In this document: piece after piece, positions 31,731 to 39,374 of the stretch
Layout: every line of letters starts with the position of its first letter
How positions within the stretch are numbered: the first letter of the stretch is position 1
IMG/VR virus record: IMGVR_UViG_3300046780_000167
Span: 1 to 50,495 of that record
DNA: 50,495 nucleotides
Reading direction: 5' to 3' (one strand)
Source of the DNA: a virus
Translations under genes and position numbers: made by a program
The notes under the pieces: generated by a model
The model's input: the letters and a program-made list of their open reading frames with translations, nothing else
Database searches by the model: none
Told to the model about the DNA's origin: nothing

Positions 31731-32405
31731 TTAGACGACGGTCGGCGCGATGACCGTAGGCGGCAGCGAGTAGAGCACGGTGACGCGGGTGCGCCCGTTC
31801 GTGCCGCTGACGTTCAGGTCGGTGAGCACCGCAGCGACAATCTGTGCCGTGGCGCTGTAGAGGAAGCCGGTCGTCGCACCCAACTGGGTGTTCGCCGCGC
31901 CTCCGTCAATCGCCGGGACCGACGCACCGTTGGCCGCAGCCGGGTTGGAGAAGTTGAGCGTCTTCCCCGCCGCAGGCTTCGTCTTGACGTCGAGGCCGGT
32001 GTAGAAGCAGTCGTCGTCGCCTCCCTGGATGCCAATCTTCAGGGTAGCCGACGTGCCGCTGTTCCAGACCACCGTGTTGGTGACCAGGATGTCCGTGATG
32101 GTCGCACCAGCCGGAATCGTGAACGCCGCTGTGTGCGTCTTGTTCCCGGCGACCTGGGTGAACAGGGCTTCCTGCGACACAATGAGGCCCGACTTATTCG
32201 TCAGCGCCTGGGTCGCATCGGTGGCGACAAGTTCCTTGATGGCGTCGTTGCCGTTGTATTTGAACGTGTTGCTGGCGCGGTCATACGCGAGACCCGCAGC
32301 GCGCGAGTAGTTCTCGATGATGGCGCGGCCTGTCGCGTCGTCCGCAATCGAGGTTGGGGACGTTTCGGTCCCGGCAGATTTCTTCTGGATGAATTGAACA
32401 GACAT
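31731..32405 (-). CDS. Virion protein candidate, 224 aa
   Basis: ATG 32405 begins MSVQFIQKKSAGTETS and has a GAAAGG site. The sequence is beta-rich with Thr/Ala/Asn content (HTAAFTIPAGATITDILVTN, GRTRVTVLYSLPP). It is similar in style to the small virion proteins downstream and probably a surface or decoration protein made in quantity. No motif of known function is present. Confidence 0.6.
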   Translation of the reverse strand: MSVQFIQKKSAGTETSPTSIADDATGRAIIENYSRAAGLAYDRASNTFKYNGNDAIKELVATDATQALTNKSGLIVSQEALFTQVAGNKTHTAAFTIPAGATITDILVTNTVVWNSGTSATLKIGIQGGDDDCFYTGLDVKTKPAAGKTLNFSNPAAANGASVPAIDGGAANTQLGATTGFLYSATAQIVAAVLTDLNVSGTNGRTRVTVLYSLPPTVIAPTVV

Positions 32406-32466
32406 GGAGGGGAACCTTTCAAGATTGGGGGGACAGCCCCTGCCGTCCCCCCGGTTACGAGTTGTC

Positions 32467-32961
32467 TTACCCGAGGATAGCGAAGCCGTTCGGGCCGTCA
32501 CCCGTCGAGGTCGCGGCGCCGCCCGCAGCGGTCGTTTCCGCAGCCACGCGAATGCCGGTCGCCAGGACGAGTCCCGGCGTGAAGATGCACGCGACTTCGT
32601 CGTTGCCGACGAGCAGCGGCAGGGTCACCGTCATGTTCGCGCCGGACGCGCCACCGGCCACGGTCGCACTGTCGTTGATTTTGAACCACGAGTCGGTCGC
32701 GGTGTTCTGCTTGCGAATGAACAGGGCATACAACGTCGCCCCGCCCGTGCTGACCTCGGGCACCGTCGCCACGTCGGCGGCATGCACGTCCGAGAAGCTC
32801 ACATACTGGAGCTTCGGGTTGCCCTTCTGGGTCGCCAGCCACTGCTTCAGCGAGCGCAGGAATGCGGCGCTCGACACAGGGCTGATGTTGTTGGTGAGCA
32901 GGAACTCGTTGACCCGCTGCCACACCAGATTGGCGCCTTCGAGAGACTTTGCTACGGTCAT
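32467..32961 (-). CDS. Virion protein candidate, 164 aa
   Basis: The helical N-terminus (EGANLVWQRVNEFLLTNN) is followed by a beta-rich C-terminal half with Gly/Ala/Thr-rich strands (VAGGASGANMTVTLPLLVGN). It could be a capsid accessory or decoration protein. It sits in the head gene region, two genes after the major capsid protein's follower. No family is recognised. Confidence 0.6.
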   Translation of the reverse strand: MTVAKSLEGANLVWQRVNEFLLTNNISPVSSAAFLRSLKQWLATQKGNPKLQYVSFSDVHAADVATVPEVSTGGATLYALFIRKQNTATDSWFKINDSATVAGGASGANMTVTLPLLVGNDEVACIFTPGLVLATGIRVAAETTAAGGAATSTGDGPNGFAILG

Positions 32962-33036
32962 GTGCTTACCTCGCCTGCTGCCGTCCGTTACGAGTGTATT
33001 TCACGTCAGCGATTGCAGCAGTTCGACTAGGAGGAG

Positions 33037-33609
33037 TTAGTCGCGCACGAACGCCGCAGGGGGCGCCGCAGAGCCACTAAATCCAGGGACGGGCATTTGT
33101 GTGGCGCGGCCACGGGATGTGGCAGCAAACCCGACGCGTCGTCCTGTCCGCGCCTGATACGACCGATAGGCATCGCGTGCCCGGTGGTCGATGTTGTCGA
33201 GGAGCGTCTTCTGCTTGCGCTCCACTTCGAGGTTCTCGGCGCCCTCGACGCGTGACGCCATTGCCTCACCCCCGCCCGCCTCCCAGGTGTCGTGGTCCTT
33301 CAACCACTGGAACAGCTCGAAGCGGCGCACAGAATCCCCGAGGAGATGCCGCACGTAGATGAGGTTGTGGTCGGCCAGGATGTCTCCGTCCATCCCTGCT
33401 GACATGCGAAGGAGGTTCTTGTCCATGTTGGACAGCTCGACCATCGCGGAGCTGGCGTGTCGCCTGCGCGCCAGGACATATGCCGGTCGCACGCGAGAGG
33501 CAAACACGACCAGCTCCGCATCAGTGTCGAGGAGCTTCTTCAACCACCAGTCGGGCGGGTCGGCCAGATGCCAACGGTTCTCCGACTGTAGGTAGTTGGG
33601 AAACTGCAT
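33037..33609 (-). CDS. Hypothetical head-region protein, 190 aa
   Basis: A mostly helical, basic protein with a Trp-rich N-terminus (RWHLADPPDWWLKKLLDTD) and a long charged helix around residues 95-150 (NLEVERKQKTLLDNIDHRAR). The tail is Pro/Ala-rich. It lies between head genes and may be a head completion or assembly factor. I recognise no family. Confidence 0.6.
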   Translation of the reverse strand: MQFPNYLQSENRWHLADPPDWWLKKLLDTDAELVVFASRVRPAYVLARRRHASSAMVELSNMDKNLLRMSAGMDGDILADHNLIYVRHLLGDSVRRFELFQWLKDHDTWEAGGGEAMASRVEGAENLEVERKQKTLLDNIDHRARDAYRSYQARTGRRVGFAATSRGRATQMPVPGFSGSAAPPAAFVRD

Positions 33610-33611
33610 CG

Positions 33612-34055
33612 TTAGTCTCGCTGGTTCCCGGCGAACCCGGAGTCACCAATCTCGCCCATGCTGACCTGCGCCTCGAACGCGTCGAACGGCTTCTTGCGGA
33701 GGAGGACACGCTTGCCCATGACCTCGCCCCAGAACTCGCCGCTGCGGTCGACCACTTCGAGCTTCGCATCAGCCAGGGCCAGCGTCTCGTCGCTGATAGG
33801 CGTGATGTCGTCCTTCTGCTTCTCACCCTCGAACGCCTTGATGCCGACGAGCGCAATGAACTTCTGTGGGTTCAGCGGGTGCTTCGAGCCCATGAGCGGG
33901 TTCTGCCGCTTCGCGTAGGGCACCGCGACAATCGGGAAGCCGGGGTTCTCTCCTGGCTTCAGGGTGATGTCTTCACCGTCGTAGCGCACGTTCAACTCGC
34001 GGCTGGTGCGGTTCACCAGATTGACTGCATCGCGGAAGTTTCCAAGTATTCCCAT
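33612..34055 (-). CDS. Hypothetical head-region protein, 147 aa
   Basis: A compact mixed alpha/beta sequence containing RELNVRYDGEDITLKPGE and KFIALVGIKAFEGE. It is the first gene after the major capsid protein, where head decoration or capsid-stabilising proteins are often encoded. A GAGAGGGAGAAGG site precedes the ATG. No family is recognised, and a decoration role is only positional inference. Confidence 0.6.
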   Translation of the reverse strand: MGILGNFRDAVNLVNRTSRELNVRYDGEDITLKPGENPGFPIVAVPYAKRQNPLMGSKHPLNPQKFIALVGIKAFEGEKQKDDITPISDETLALADAKLEVVDRSGEFWGEVMGKRVLLRKKPFDAFEAQVSMGEIGDSGFAGNQRD

Positions 34056-34086
34056 AAGTCACCTTCTCCCTCTCTAAAGAGAATTG

Positions 34087-34147
34087 CCTCGGGGGCTTTA
34101 CTGTGTTCCCGGCCAGAAGGCACGGTGTCCAGCAAGCACCCCCGAGG
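34087..34147. terminator. Hairpin after the major capsid gene (9-bp arms, 43-base loop)
   Basis: CCTCGGGGG at 34087-34095 pairs perfectly with CCCCCGAGG at 34139-34147. It lies ten bases past the stop of the major capsid gene. Attenuation after the capsid gene would lower expression of downstream genes. There is no T run, so its efficiency is unclear. Confidence 0.55.
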
Positions 34148-34156
34148 ACTTGGTCG

Positions 34157-35503
34157 TTACAGCTCGGGCACAACCACGAGGGTCTGTCCGGTCACGCCAT
34201 CCCAACGGGCGCAGACGGCCGGGTTCCCCACGAAGTTCTGCTTGCGCGCGAACCACCACGCTTCGAACGCGTGGCGGGCATTGTCACCGACACCGTCGCG
34301 GACCAGGATGCTGCCATCCTCGTCCACGAAGCGACCGGGCTCAGCCACATACTGCTTCGCGGACATCCGTTTGGTGTCCAGAAAGTAGACTTGGTCGAGG
34401 CCCAGGGTGCGGATAGGCGTGACGGGAACCTCACCCAACGTCAGGTCACCCGAGGGGTCGCCAAACGCCTTGGTGCCGGGGTCCGTCCGACGCTTGTCGG
34501 TCGCGTCGTAGTTGTAGCGCCGGTCGGCCACCGTCAGCTTGATGAACTCCCGGCGAACCGAGGGGTGCATCAGGAGACGGTCCACCGTGGCGTTCAACTT
34601 CTGGTAGAGCACGTCAGCCGTCCGCTGCATCGCGTCCGTGGCGAGGGCGCCCGCTGAGGCGACCACGTAGGACTTGTAGAGCGGAACGAGGGACCGCTGC
34701 ACCTCGAAGTAGTTGGCGCGGTTCGTGCCGTCGTCGACCAGGGCCGGGAGACCCCAGTAGGCGTGCTCGTAGCTGGTGTCCAGGACGTCCGTGACGCCTG
34801 AGTTCGCAGCCTGCACGATGTAGTCGCTGGTCGCCCATGCCGTCAGCGTCGAGAACGAGACGTCGATGGTGACGTCCGTGCCGTCCTCGTTGACCGAGAT
34901 GACCTTGGCGATACCCGCGCGAATGCTGCCATCCGCAGGGTTAATCGCCGCGAGAAACATCCCGGCCTGGACGAAGCGGTTGCCGAACGACACGTTGGCG
35001 ACGTTGCCGGGGTTCTTGAGTTCGAGCACGGTGCCCGAGGAACCCGCAGCGATTGCGGCGAGGATGCCGCGACCGTCGCACGACAGCGCAAACTCTTCGC
35101 GTTTGGCGATGTCGTCGATGATACGCGTCATTTCGTCTTTCTTCGCACTGCGCCACGCAGCCTCAGACGACACGCTGTCGTCCATCGACTCCTGGGTCAG
35201 ACGGATACGAGCCATCATCTTGCGGATGGACACCGTGCCGTTGATGTGACGCTGTGCGCCCGCACCCGCGAACGCGCCGTCTTCGGCCACGAACATCGGG
35301 CTCGGGTTACGACCCACATGCGCGACGAAGGTGTGACCCTTGCCGCCCTTGTAGTCGATTTTCTCTTCCTTGAAGACGTCGGTCAGCGGATTGACGTTGT
35401 TCACGCCTTCCGCGATGCCCTCTTCGAAGACATCCTTGTAGAGACCGAAGACCGCAGTGGAGTCAGCGCCGACTCCGGGTGAGGAACTAAGAGTTGTGCT
35501 CAT
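34157..35503 (-). CDS. Major capsid protein, 448 aa
   Basis: Identified by length, composition and position directly after portal and scaffold. Features typical of HK97-fold capsids include the extended N-terminal arm, an RIRLTQESMDDSVSSEAA helix region (spine-helix-like) and a late EAWWFARKQNFVGNPAVCAR segment before the final strand. The latter is a very common pattern near the C-terminus of phage capsids. GC3 is high, as expected for an abundant protein. It is followed by a large hairpin that may limit downstream expression. Confidence 0.85.
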   Translation of the reverse strand: MSTTLSSSPGVGADSTAVFGLYKDVFEEGIAEGVNNVNPLTDVFKEEKIDYKGGKGHTFVAHVGRNPSPMFVAEDGAFAGAGAQRHINGTVSIRKMMARIRLTQESMDDSVSSEAAWRSAKKDEMTRIIDDIAKREEFALSCDGRGILAAIAAGSSGTVLELKNPGNVANVSFGNRFVQAGMFLAAINPADGSIRAGIAKVISVNEDGTDVTIDVSFSTLTAWATSDYIVQAANSGVTDVLDTSYEHAYWGLPALVDDGTNRANYFEVQRSLVPLYKSYVVASAGALATDAMQRTADVLYQKLNATVDRLLMHPSVRREFIKLTVADRRYNYDATDKRRTDPGTKAFGDPSGDLTLGEVPVTPIRTLGLDQVYFLDTKRMSAKQYVAEPGRFVDEDGSILVRDGVGDNARHAFEAWWFARKQNFVGNPAVCARWDGVTGQTLVVVPEL

Positions 35504-35508
35504 GCTTT

Positions 35509-36387
35509 TTACCTACCGAACACCGCGCCTCGTTCTTTGGCGAGCTTCGCCGCGAACTCGATGCGGTCGTCCAGCGAATTGAACTTGTCCGGCCGGGTCA
35601 CAGTGGACACGGCTTGACGTCCCCCCGAGGAGGGAACGGGACGAGCCCGGTTGACAGTTCGGGCTACGCCTTGCCGACGCGCCGGGTCAACCCAGTTCTT
35701 GGTGTAGCGAGCAACGAACTCATCAAGGAGCTTCTCGTCTCCATTCTCGTAGCGGTCGAGGGTCTTACTTTCCGTTCCCCCAGTCGCTTCGAGTTCCGCT
35801 GACGCCTTGGCTTTCAGCCATCCCGCAAAGTTCTCGCGGACGTCGGTGACTTGGTCGTCATCGAGTGCGTCCACGTTCAATGCTTCAGCGATACGGTCGC
35901 TGATGGAATGCACCTGCGTGTTCCCATGTTTCTGCCAGCCTCGCTGCTCTTGGCTTTGCGAGCGAGCAAGAAACTGTGGGGTTTGCAAGAGAGCGTCACG
36001 CTGTTCCGGCGACAGTTCAATGAACGGTCGGAGTTCCGGGACCAGTTCGAGTAGCGCGGCCTTGATGTTCGCAGCCTTTTGTTCGGCTGCGTCGGTCGGG
36101 GCGACTCCTGCGAGCGCCTCCACCCGTCGTTGAGCTTCCGAGAGTTGAGTTGTCAGTGCTTCGACTTGACGAGCCTTCTGACTAACTTCGTTGAACCGAT
36201 GCGGAGGAATCCACTTCGAACGGTCTTCAGCATAAGTGAACCCGGAAGTCGCCCCGGTTGGCGTGGCTGCTGGAGCCGGTGTTCCTGTGCCCGGTTGTGC
36301 TGATGCAGCGCCAGCCCCAGGAGCTGCCGCCCCTGCGCCTGCTTCACCAGCGGGTTGCTGACCTTCGACGACTGCGTTTTCGGCCAT
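35509..36387 (-). CDS. Scaffold (capsid assembly) protein candidate, 292 aa
   Basis: Located between portal and major capsid genes, the standard place for scaffolds. The N-terminal 60 residues are Gly/Ala/Pro-rich and disordered. The middle is a long helix (QVEALTTQLSEAQRRVEALA), and the C-terminus is basic (LAKERGAVFGR). All these are scaffold features. Codon use is clearly less GC3-rich than in the flanking portal and capsid genes, so it may have a separate origin. It starts at ATG 36387 after AAAGGAA. Confidence 0.75.
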   Translation of the reverse strand: MAENAVVEGQQPAGEAGAGAAAPGAGAASAQPGTGTPAPAATPTGATSGFTYAEDRSKWIPPHRFNEVSQKARQVEALTTQLSEAQRRVEALAGVAPTDAAEQKAANIKAALLELVPELRPFIELSPEQRDALLQTPQFLARSQSQEQRGWQKHGNTQVHSISDRIAEALNVDALDDDQVTDVRENFAGWLKAKASAELEATGGTESKTLDRYENGDEKLLDEFVARYTKNWVDPARRQGVARTVNRARPVPSSGGRQAVSTVTRPDKFNSLDDRIEFAAKLAKERGAVFGR

Positions 36388-36442
36388 GATTTTCCTTTGG
36401 TAACGCGGTCTAAGTTCCGCGATGGCTGACCAGCGACCCGGC

Positions 36443-36458
36443 TGGCACGGTTCTTGCC
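36443..36458 (+). promoter_or_regulatory. Near-consensus sigma-54-type site, antisense to the late operon
   Basis: TGGCAC, GGTTC, TTGCC on the plus strand. It lies in the 119-base gap between portal and scaffold genes, both of which are on the minus strand, so it points the wrong way for them. It may drive an antisense RNA over the portal gene or serve as a binding site without transcription. Confidence 0.45.
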
Positions 36459-36488
36459 CTGCCCATTACGAGCCTAGTCTGACATAGT

Positions 36489-36504
36489 TGGCACGAAACT
36501 TGCA
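36489..36504 (+). promoter_or_regulatory. Sigma-54-type site (exact), antisense to the portal gene
   Basis: TGGCAC, GAAAC, TTGCA on the plus strand, 46 bases after the near-consensus copy at 36443. Transcription would start near 36515 and run antisense into the 3' end of the portal gene. Confidence 0.55.
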
Positions 36505-36506
36505 AG

Positions 36507-38990
36507 TTACGCTTGCCCCGGTATGGGCACCTGCCCCGTCTTGACCTGTTGGGCTCGGCCCGCCGCCGACGCGGCTGTGCCCCCGGCACCGGACGAGGAT
36601 GCCCCCACGCCTGCAGCGTTCTGGTCGCTGTTGCGGAGGGCTTGGCGCGCGCCATGATGCCCCTGGTCGGTCGGACGGGCACCAGGAGGTGTCGGCTGAC
36701 CGGGAGCCGGAGCCCCCGGAGCCCCCGGAGCCCCTGGCGCTCCCGGAGGTGCGGGAGGCGCCCCGAGCTGCACGAGGATGCCGTTCGCGTCCAGGATGCC
36801 CGCTGCCTCTTGTTGAATGGCGATGTCCACCTGCATCAGGTAGGCTTCAATCATCAGCTCGGCGGGCGGGTGCTCGGTGAAGATTTTCCGGCCCGCGTCA
36901 GAGAGCGCCCACTTCACCGTCTCGTTGTGGTGAATGCGCGGGTTATACCAGCGTTTGTAATTCAGCGGCGTGACGTTCGTCTGCACCGCTTGCGCCTGCG
37001 CCTGCGGGTCGTTCCAGAACTTCTCGAACAACTCCATGTTCTTCCACGCCTCCTGCACCTGCGCGTCGATGGCGGGCAGCAAGCGGGACATACCGAACTC
37101 CTGATAGATTTGCATCTTCTGGTCGGGGTCGTTGATGTCGAGGAGCCCCATCGTGCCGAGGTGGTCGATGGCAGCGCGCTGCCCGAGCGACGTCTTCGGG
37201 GTCAACGTGCCATCCTCGATGATGATGTCGAAGGCGCCAGTGAGGTTCGCCTTCTTGAACTCCTGGAACGCCCACCCGCGACCGGGCGCCATCATCGCAC
37301 GCGTCTGCGTCTCTTCCCCGAACTCGCGTTCGATTTCGAGCGCGTCCTTGAACCAGCCCTTGTAGGTGCGGCCCCGGTCTTTGTAGGCCGAGGCGTGGCG
37401 ACCCTGGGCGCGTTCGAGGAGCAGGGACATCGTCGCGTAGGCGTCGACTCCCTGGGGCTGCTCGCCGCGCAGAATGTCGTAGACACCCATCAGCTCCTGC
37501 GCCTCCTGCTTGATGAGGGCGCGGTAGGAGAAGATGGACGGGTTGATGCCCTCGCCGGGAATGCGCTCCGGCTTGGCGTTGCCTCCGGCGACGAGCGGGT
37601 TCCACTTCACGACGAGCCCCGGCTCGCCCGTGAACTTCTCGACCTCGGCGCCCTTGGGTTCGAGCCAAATGGGGTTCGCCATACGGCCAATGGTCATCAT
37701 CATGTGCGAGTCGAGCTGGTTCAACTGGTCCTGCTTCTGCACGGCAGGGTCAATGAGGGACGCACCGATGACGCGCCCGCCGATTTGCGAGTAGCGGGTG
37801 TGGTGGAACGTGAACAGCGGGTTGCCGTCTGCCGAGTGGTAGGGGATTGGTCCCGGCAGCGACTCCAGCTCGGAGTGGATGATGACCGGCGCGGAGTCGC
37901 CCGCAATGCGGATGACCTGCCCCTCGGGGAAGTCCGAGCACGGCTTCACCCAGACGTCGTATTCGACCACGCCTTCCGTGTCGACGTTGGCGCCGCCCGA
38001 CGCGAAGTAGGGTGGCGTGATGCCGATGTCGCCCTGGAACGGCAGCGTCTTGAAAATCTGCATCGTGCGTTCCTGCGGCGTCTTCGAGAAGGCGAGCGTC
38101 TTCGCGTAGGTGTCCTTGAACTCCGGGTGCTGCTCGTAATACGACTTGTCGCGCCACCGCATGCGGATGGTGAACGGGATGTCGTCGAACCGTTCATACA
38201 TGAGCGGGAACGCCAGCTCGAACGGGGAGAGCGCGTAGGTGACCCCCTTGGGGAGTTCCTGTGTCGTCGGCGGCACGGGCTGGCCGGTCGTCGGGTCCAC
38301 TGCAGGCGAGAAGGGTCCAGGCGCCTGACAGCTCGGGCACTTCTGACTGTTGTTGGCGATGTCGACCTCGGACGAGGAGACGCCGCACGCCGCGCACGTC
38401 TCCTGGTGGATGTCGATGGTGCCGTTCTTCCGCGCCTTGTCGATAGCGGTGTGGATGAAGGCGTTGCCGGTGACGAGCATCCAGAAGTCGTGCTCGTTCA
38501 TCACGAAGTCCATGTTGTGGGACTCGTGGAGCACCGGGCCGTAATCGTCGGCCACACTCGCGGCCACGACGTTCGTGTTCGCGTTGCCGATGGGGCGCGC
38601 GTTGGCGCCGTAGTTGATGAGGGCGAAGTTCGCGCGCACCGCGTCGACACCATCCTTGAGGATGTTCGTGACGGGGCGCGGAATCCACTTCGCCAGCCGC
38701 TTGTCCTGCCACTGGCCGCGCTTCGAGTCGAAGTAAATCCACTGGCGATTGAGGATATACCAGACGTTCCGCATCCACTGGCGCTCGAAAATCCATCGCT
38801 GGTCGAAGGACTCCTTCTTCCAGCGTTTCCACATGTCCAGGAGCTGCTGGTCGGTGAAGGCCGCAGCAGCCGGTGCAGCCGGGTTCGTGACCCCGGTGCC
38901 TGCGGTGGCTTGGTTGAGGGGCGTGCCGGAGACTGGCCCCTGGGGGACCATCACTCCATTGCCGTCAGACATGAACGAGTTGTTTGGCAT
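36507..38990 (-). CDS. Portal protein with an inserted zinc ribbon, 827 aa
   Basis: A large portal of podovirus type. Early helices (MWKRWKKESFDQRWIFERQW) and WKYF-like NRQWIYFDSKRGQW precede the clip and wing regions. Cys199, Cys202, Cys218 and Cys221 (CAAC and CPSC) form a likely zinc ribbon inserted in the N-terminal domain. A long QKQDQLNQLDSHMMMTIGR helix and WNPLVAGG segment lie in the core. The C-terminus has Gly-Ala-Pro collagen-like repeats around residues 752-768 and a Gly/Ala/Ser tail. Placement between the terminase and scaffold genes supports the call. It forms the DNA channel at one vertex and binds the packaging motor. Confidence 0.8.
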   Translation of the reverse strand: MPNNSFMSDGNGVMVPQGPVSGTPLNQATAGTGVTNPAAPAAAAFTDQQLLDMWKRWKKESFDQRWIFERQWMRNVWYILNRQWIYFDSKRGQWQDKRLAKWIPRPVTNILKDGVDAVRANFALINYGANARPIGNANTNVVAASVADDYGPVLHESHNMDFVMNEHDFWMLVTGNAFIHTAIDKARKNGTIDIHQETCAACGVSSSEVDIANNSQKCPSCQAPGPFSPAVDPTTGQPVPPTTQELPKGVTYALSPFELAFPLMYERFDDIPFTIRMRWRDKSYYEQHPEFKDTYAKTLAFSKTPQERTMQIFKTLPFQGDIGITPPYFASGGANVDTEGVVEYDVWVKPCSDFPEGQVIRIAGDSAPVIIHSELESLPGPIPYHSADGNPLFTFHHTRYSQIGGRVIGASLIDPAVQKQDQLNQLDSHMMMTIGRMANPIWLEPKGAEVEKFTGEPGLVVKWNPLVAGGNAKPERIPGEGINPSIFSYRALIKQEAQELMGVYDILRGEQPQGVDAYATMSLLLERAQGRHASAYKDRGRTYKGWFKDALEIEREFGEETQTRAMMAPGRGWAFQEFKKANLTGAFDIIIEDGTLTPKTSLGQRAAIDHLGTMGLLDINDPDQKMQIYQEFGMSRLLPAIDAQVQEAWKNMELFEKFWNDPQAQAQAVQTNVTPLNYKRWYNPRIHHNETVKWALSDAGRKIFTEHPPAELMIEAYLMQVDIAIQQEAAGILDANGILVQLGAPPAPPGAPGAPGAPGAPAPGQPTPPGARPTDQGHHGARQALRNSDQNAAGVGASSSGAGGTAASAAGRAQQVKTGQVPIPGQA

Positions 38991-38996
38991 GGTCGT

Positions 38997-39374
38997 TTAC
39001 TTCGTGTGAATGAGTTCGCCCGTCGCCTCGTCGTTCGCAAGACCGAGACGTGCGGCTTCGCCGTCTCCGACGTCTTCGAACGATGGCAGGGCATCGAACC
39101 CTGGCGCTGTTGACCGGGGCATCGTGGGCACGATTTCCGGCACGGGCAGCGCGATACCCGCTGCGCGCATCAGGAGGATGCTGCGCTCCTTTTCGAGAGC
39201 ATTGATGCGGTGACGCATCCAGTCGATGGTCACGTCGTCCTTGGCCTTCTGCTCCTGCAGCGCGTGCTGCCCGCCGAACATTTCTCCCATGACGCGTTCA
39301 GCGTGCTCGACACGCTCGGTCATGTGCTTGTTGTCGTCCAGAATGACCTGGAACAGATGTTTGTTGACCCACAT
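38997..39374 (-). CDS. Coiled-coil hypothetical protein between terminase and portal, 125 aa
   Basis: Residues 5-65 form a long charged helix (NKHMTERVEHAERVMGEMF, then DWMRHRINALEKERSILLM) with coiled-coil spacing. The second half is Pro-rich and probably disordered. ATG 39374 overlaps the TerL stop. It may assist packaging or portal assembly. No family is recognised. Confidence 0.6.
   Translation of the reverse strand: MWVNKHLFQVILDDNKHMTERVEHAERVMGEMFGGQHALQEQKAKDDVTIDWMRHRINALEKERSILLMRAAGIALPVPEIVPTMPRSTAPGFDALPSFEDVGDGEAARLGLANDEATGELIHTK

Noticed and set aside
36513-39113. An 866-codon open frame on the plus strand opposite the portal gene, starting near a sigma-54-type site
   Set aside because: Its Arg/Val/Leu/His-rich composition is typical of antisense shadows in GC3-rich DNA. 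Similar long antisense frames lie opposite other late genes. Antisense RNA is possible, a protein is not supported.
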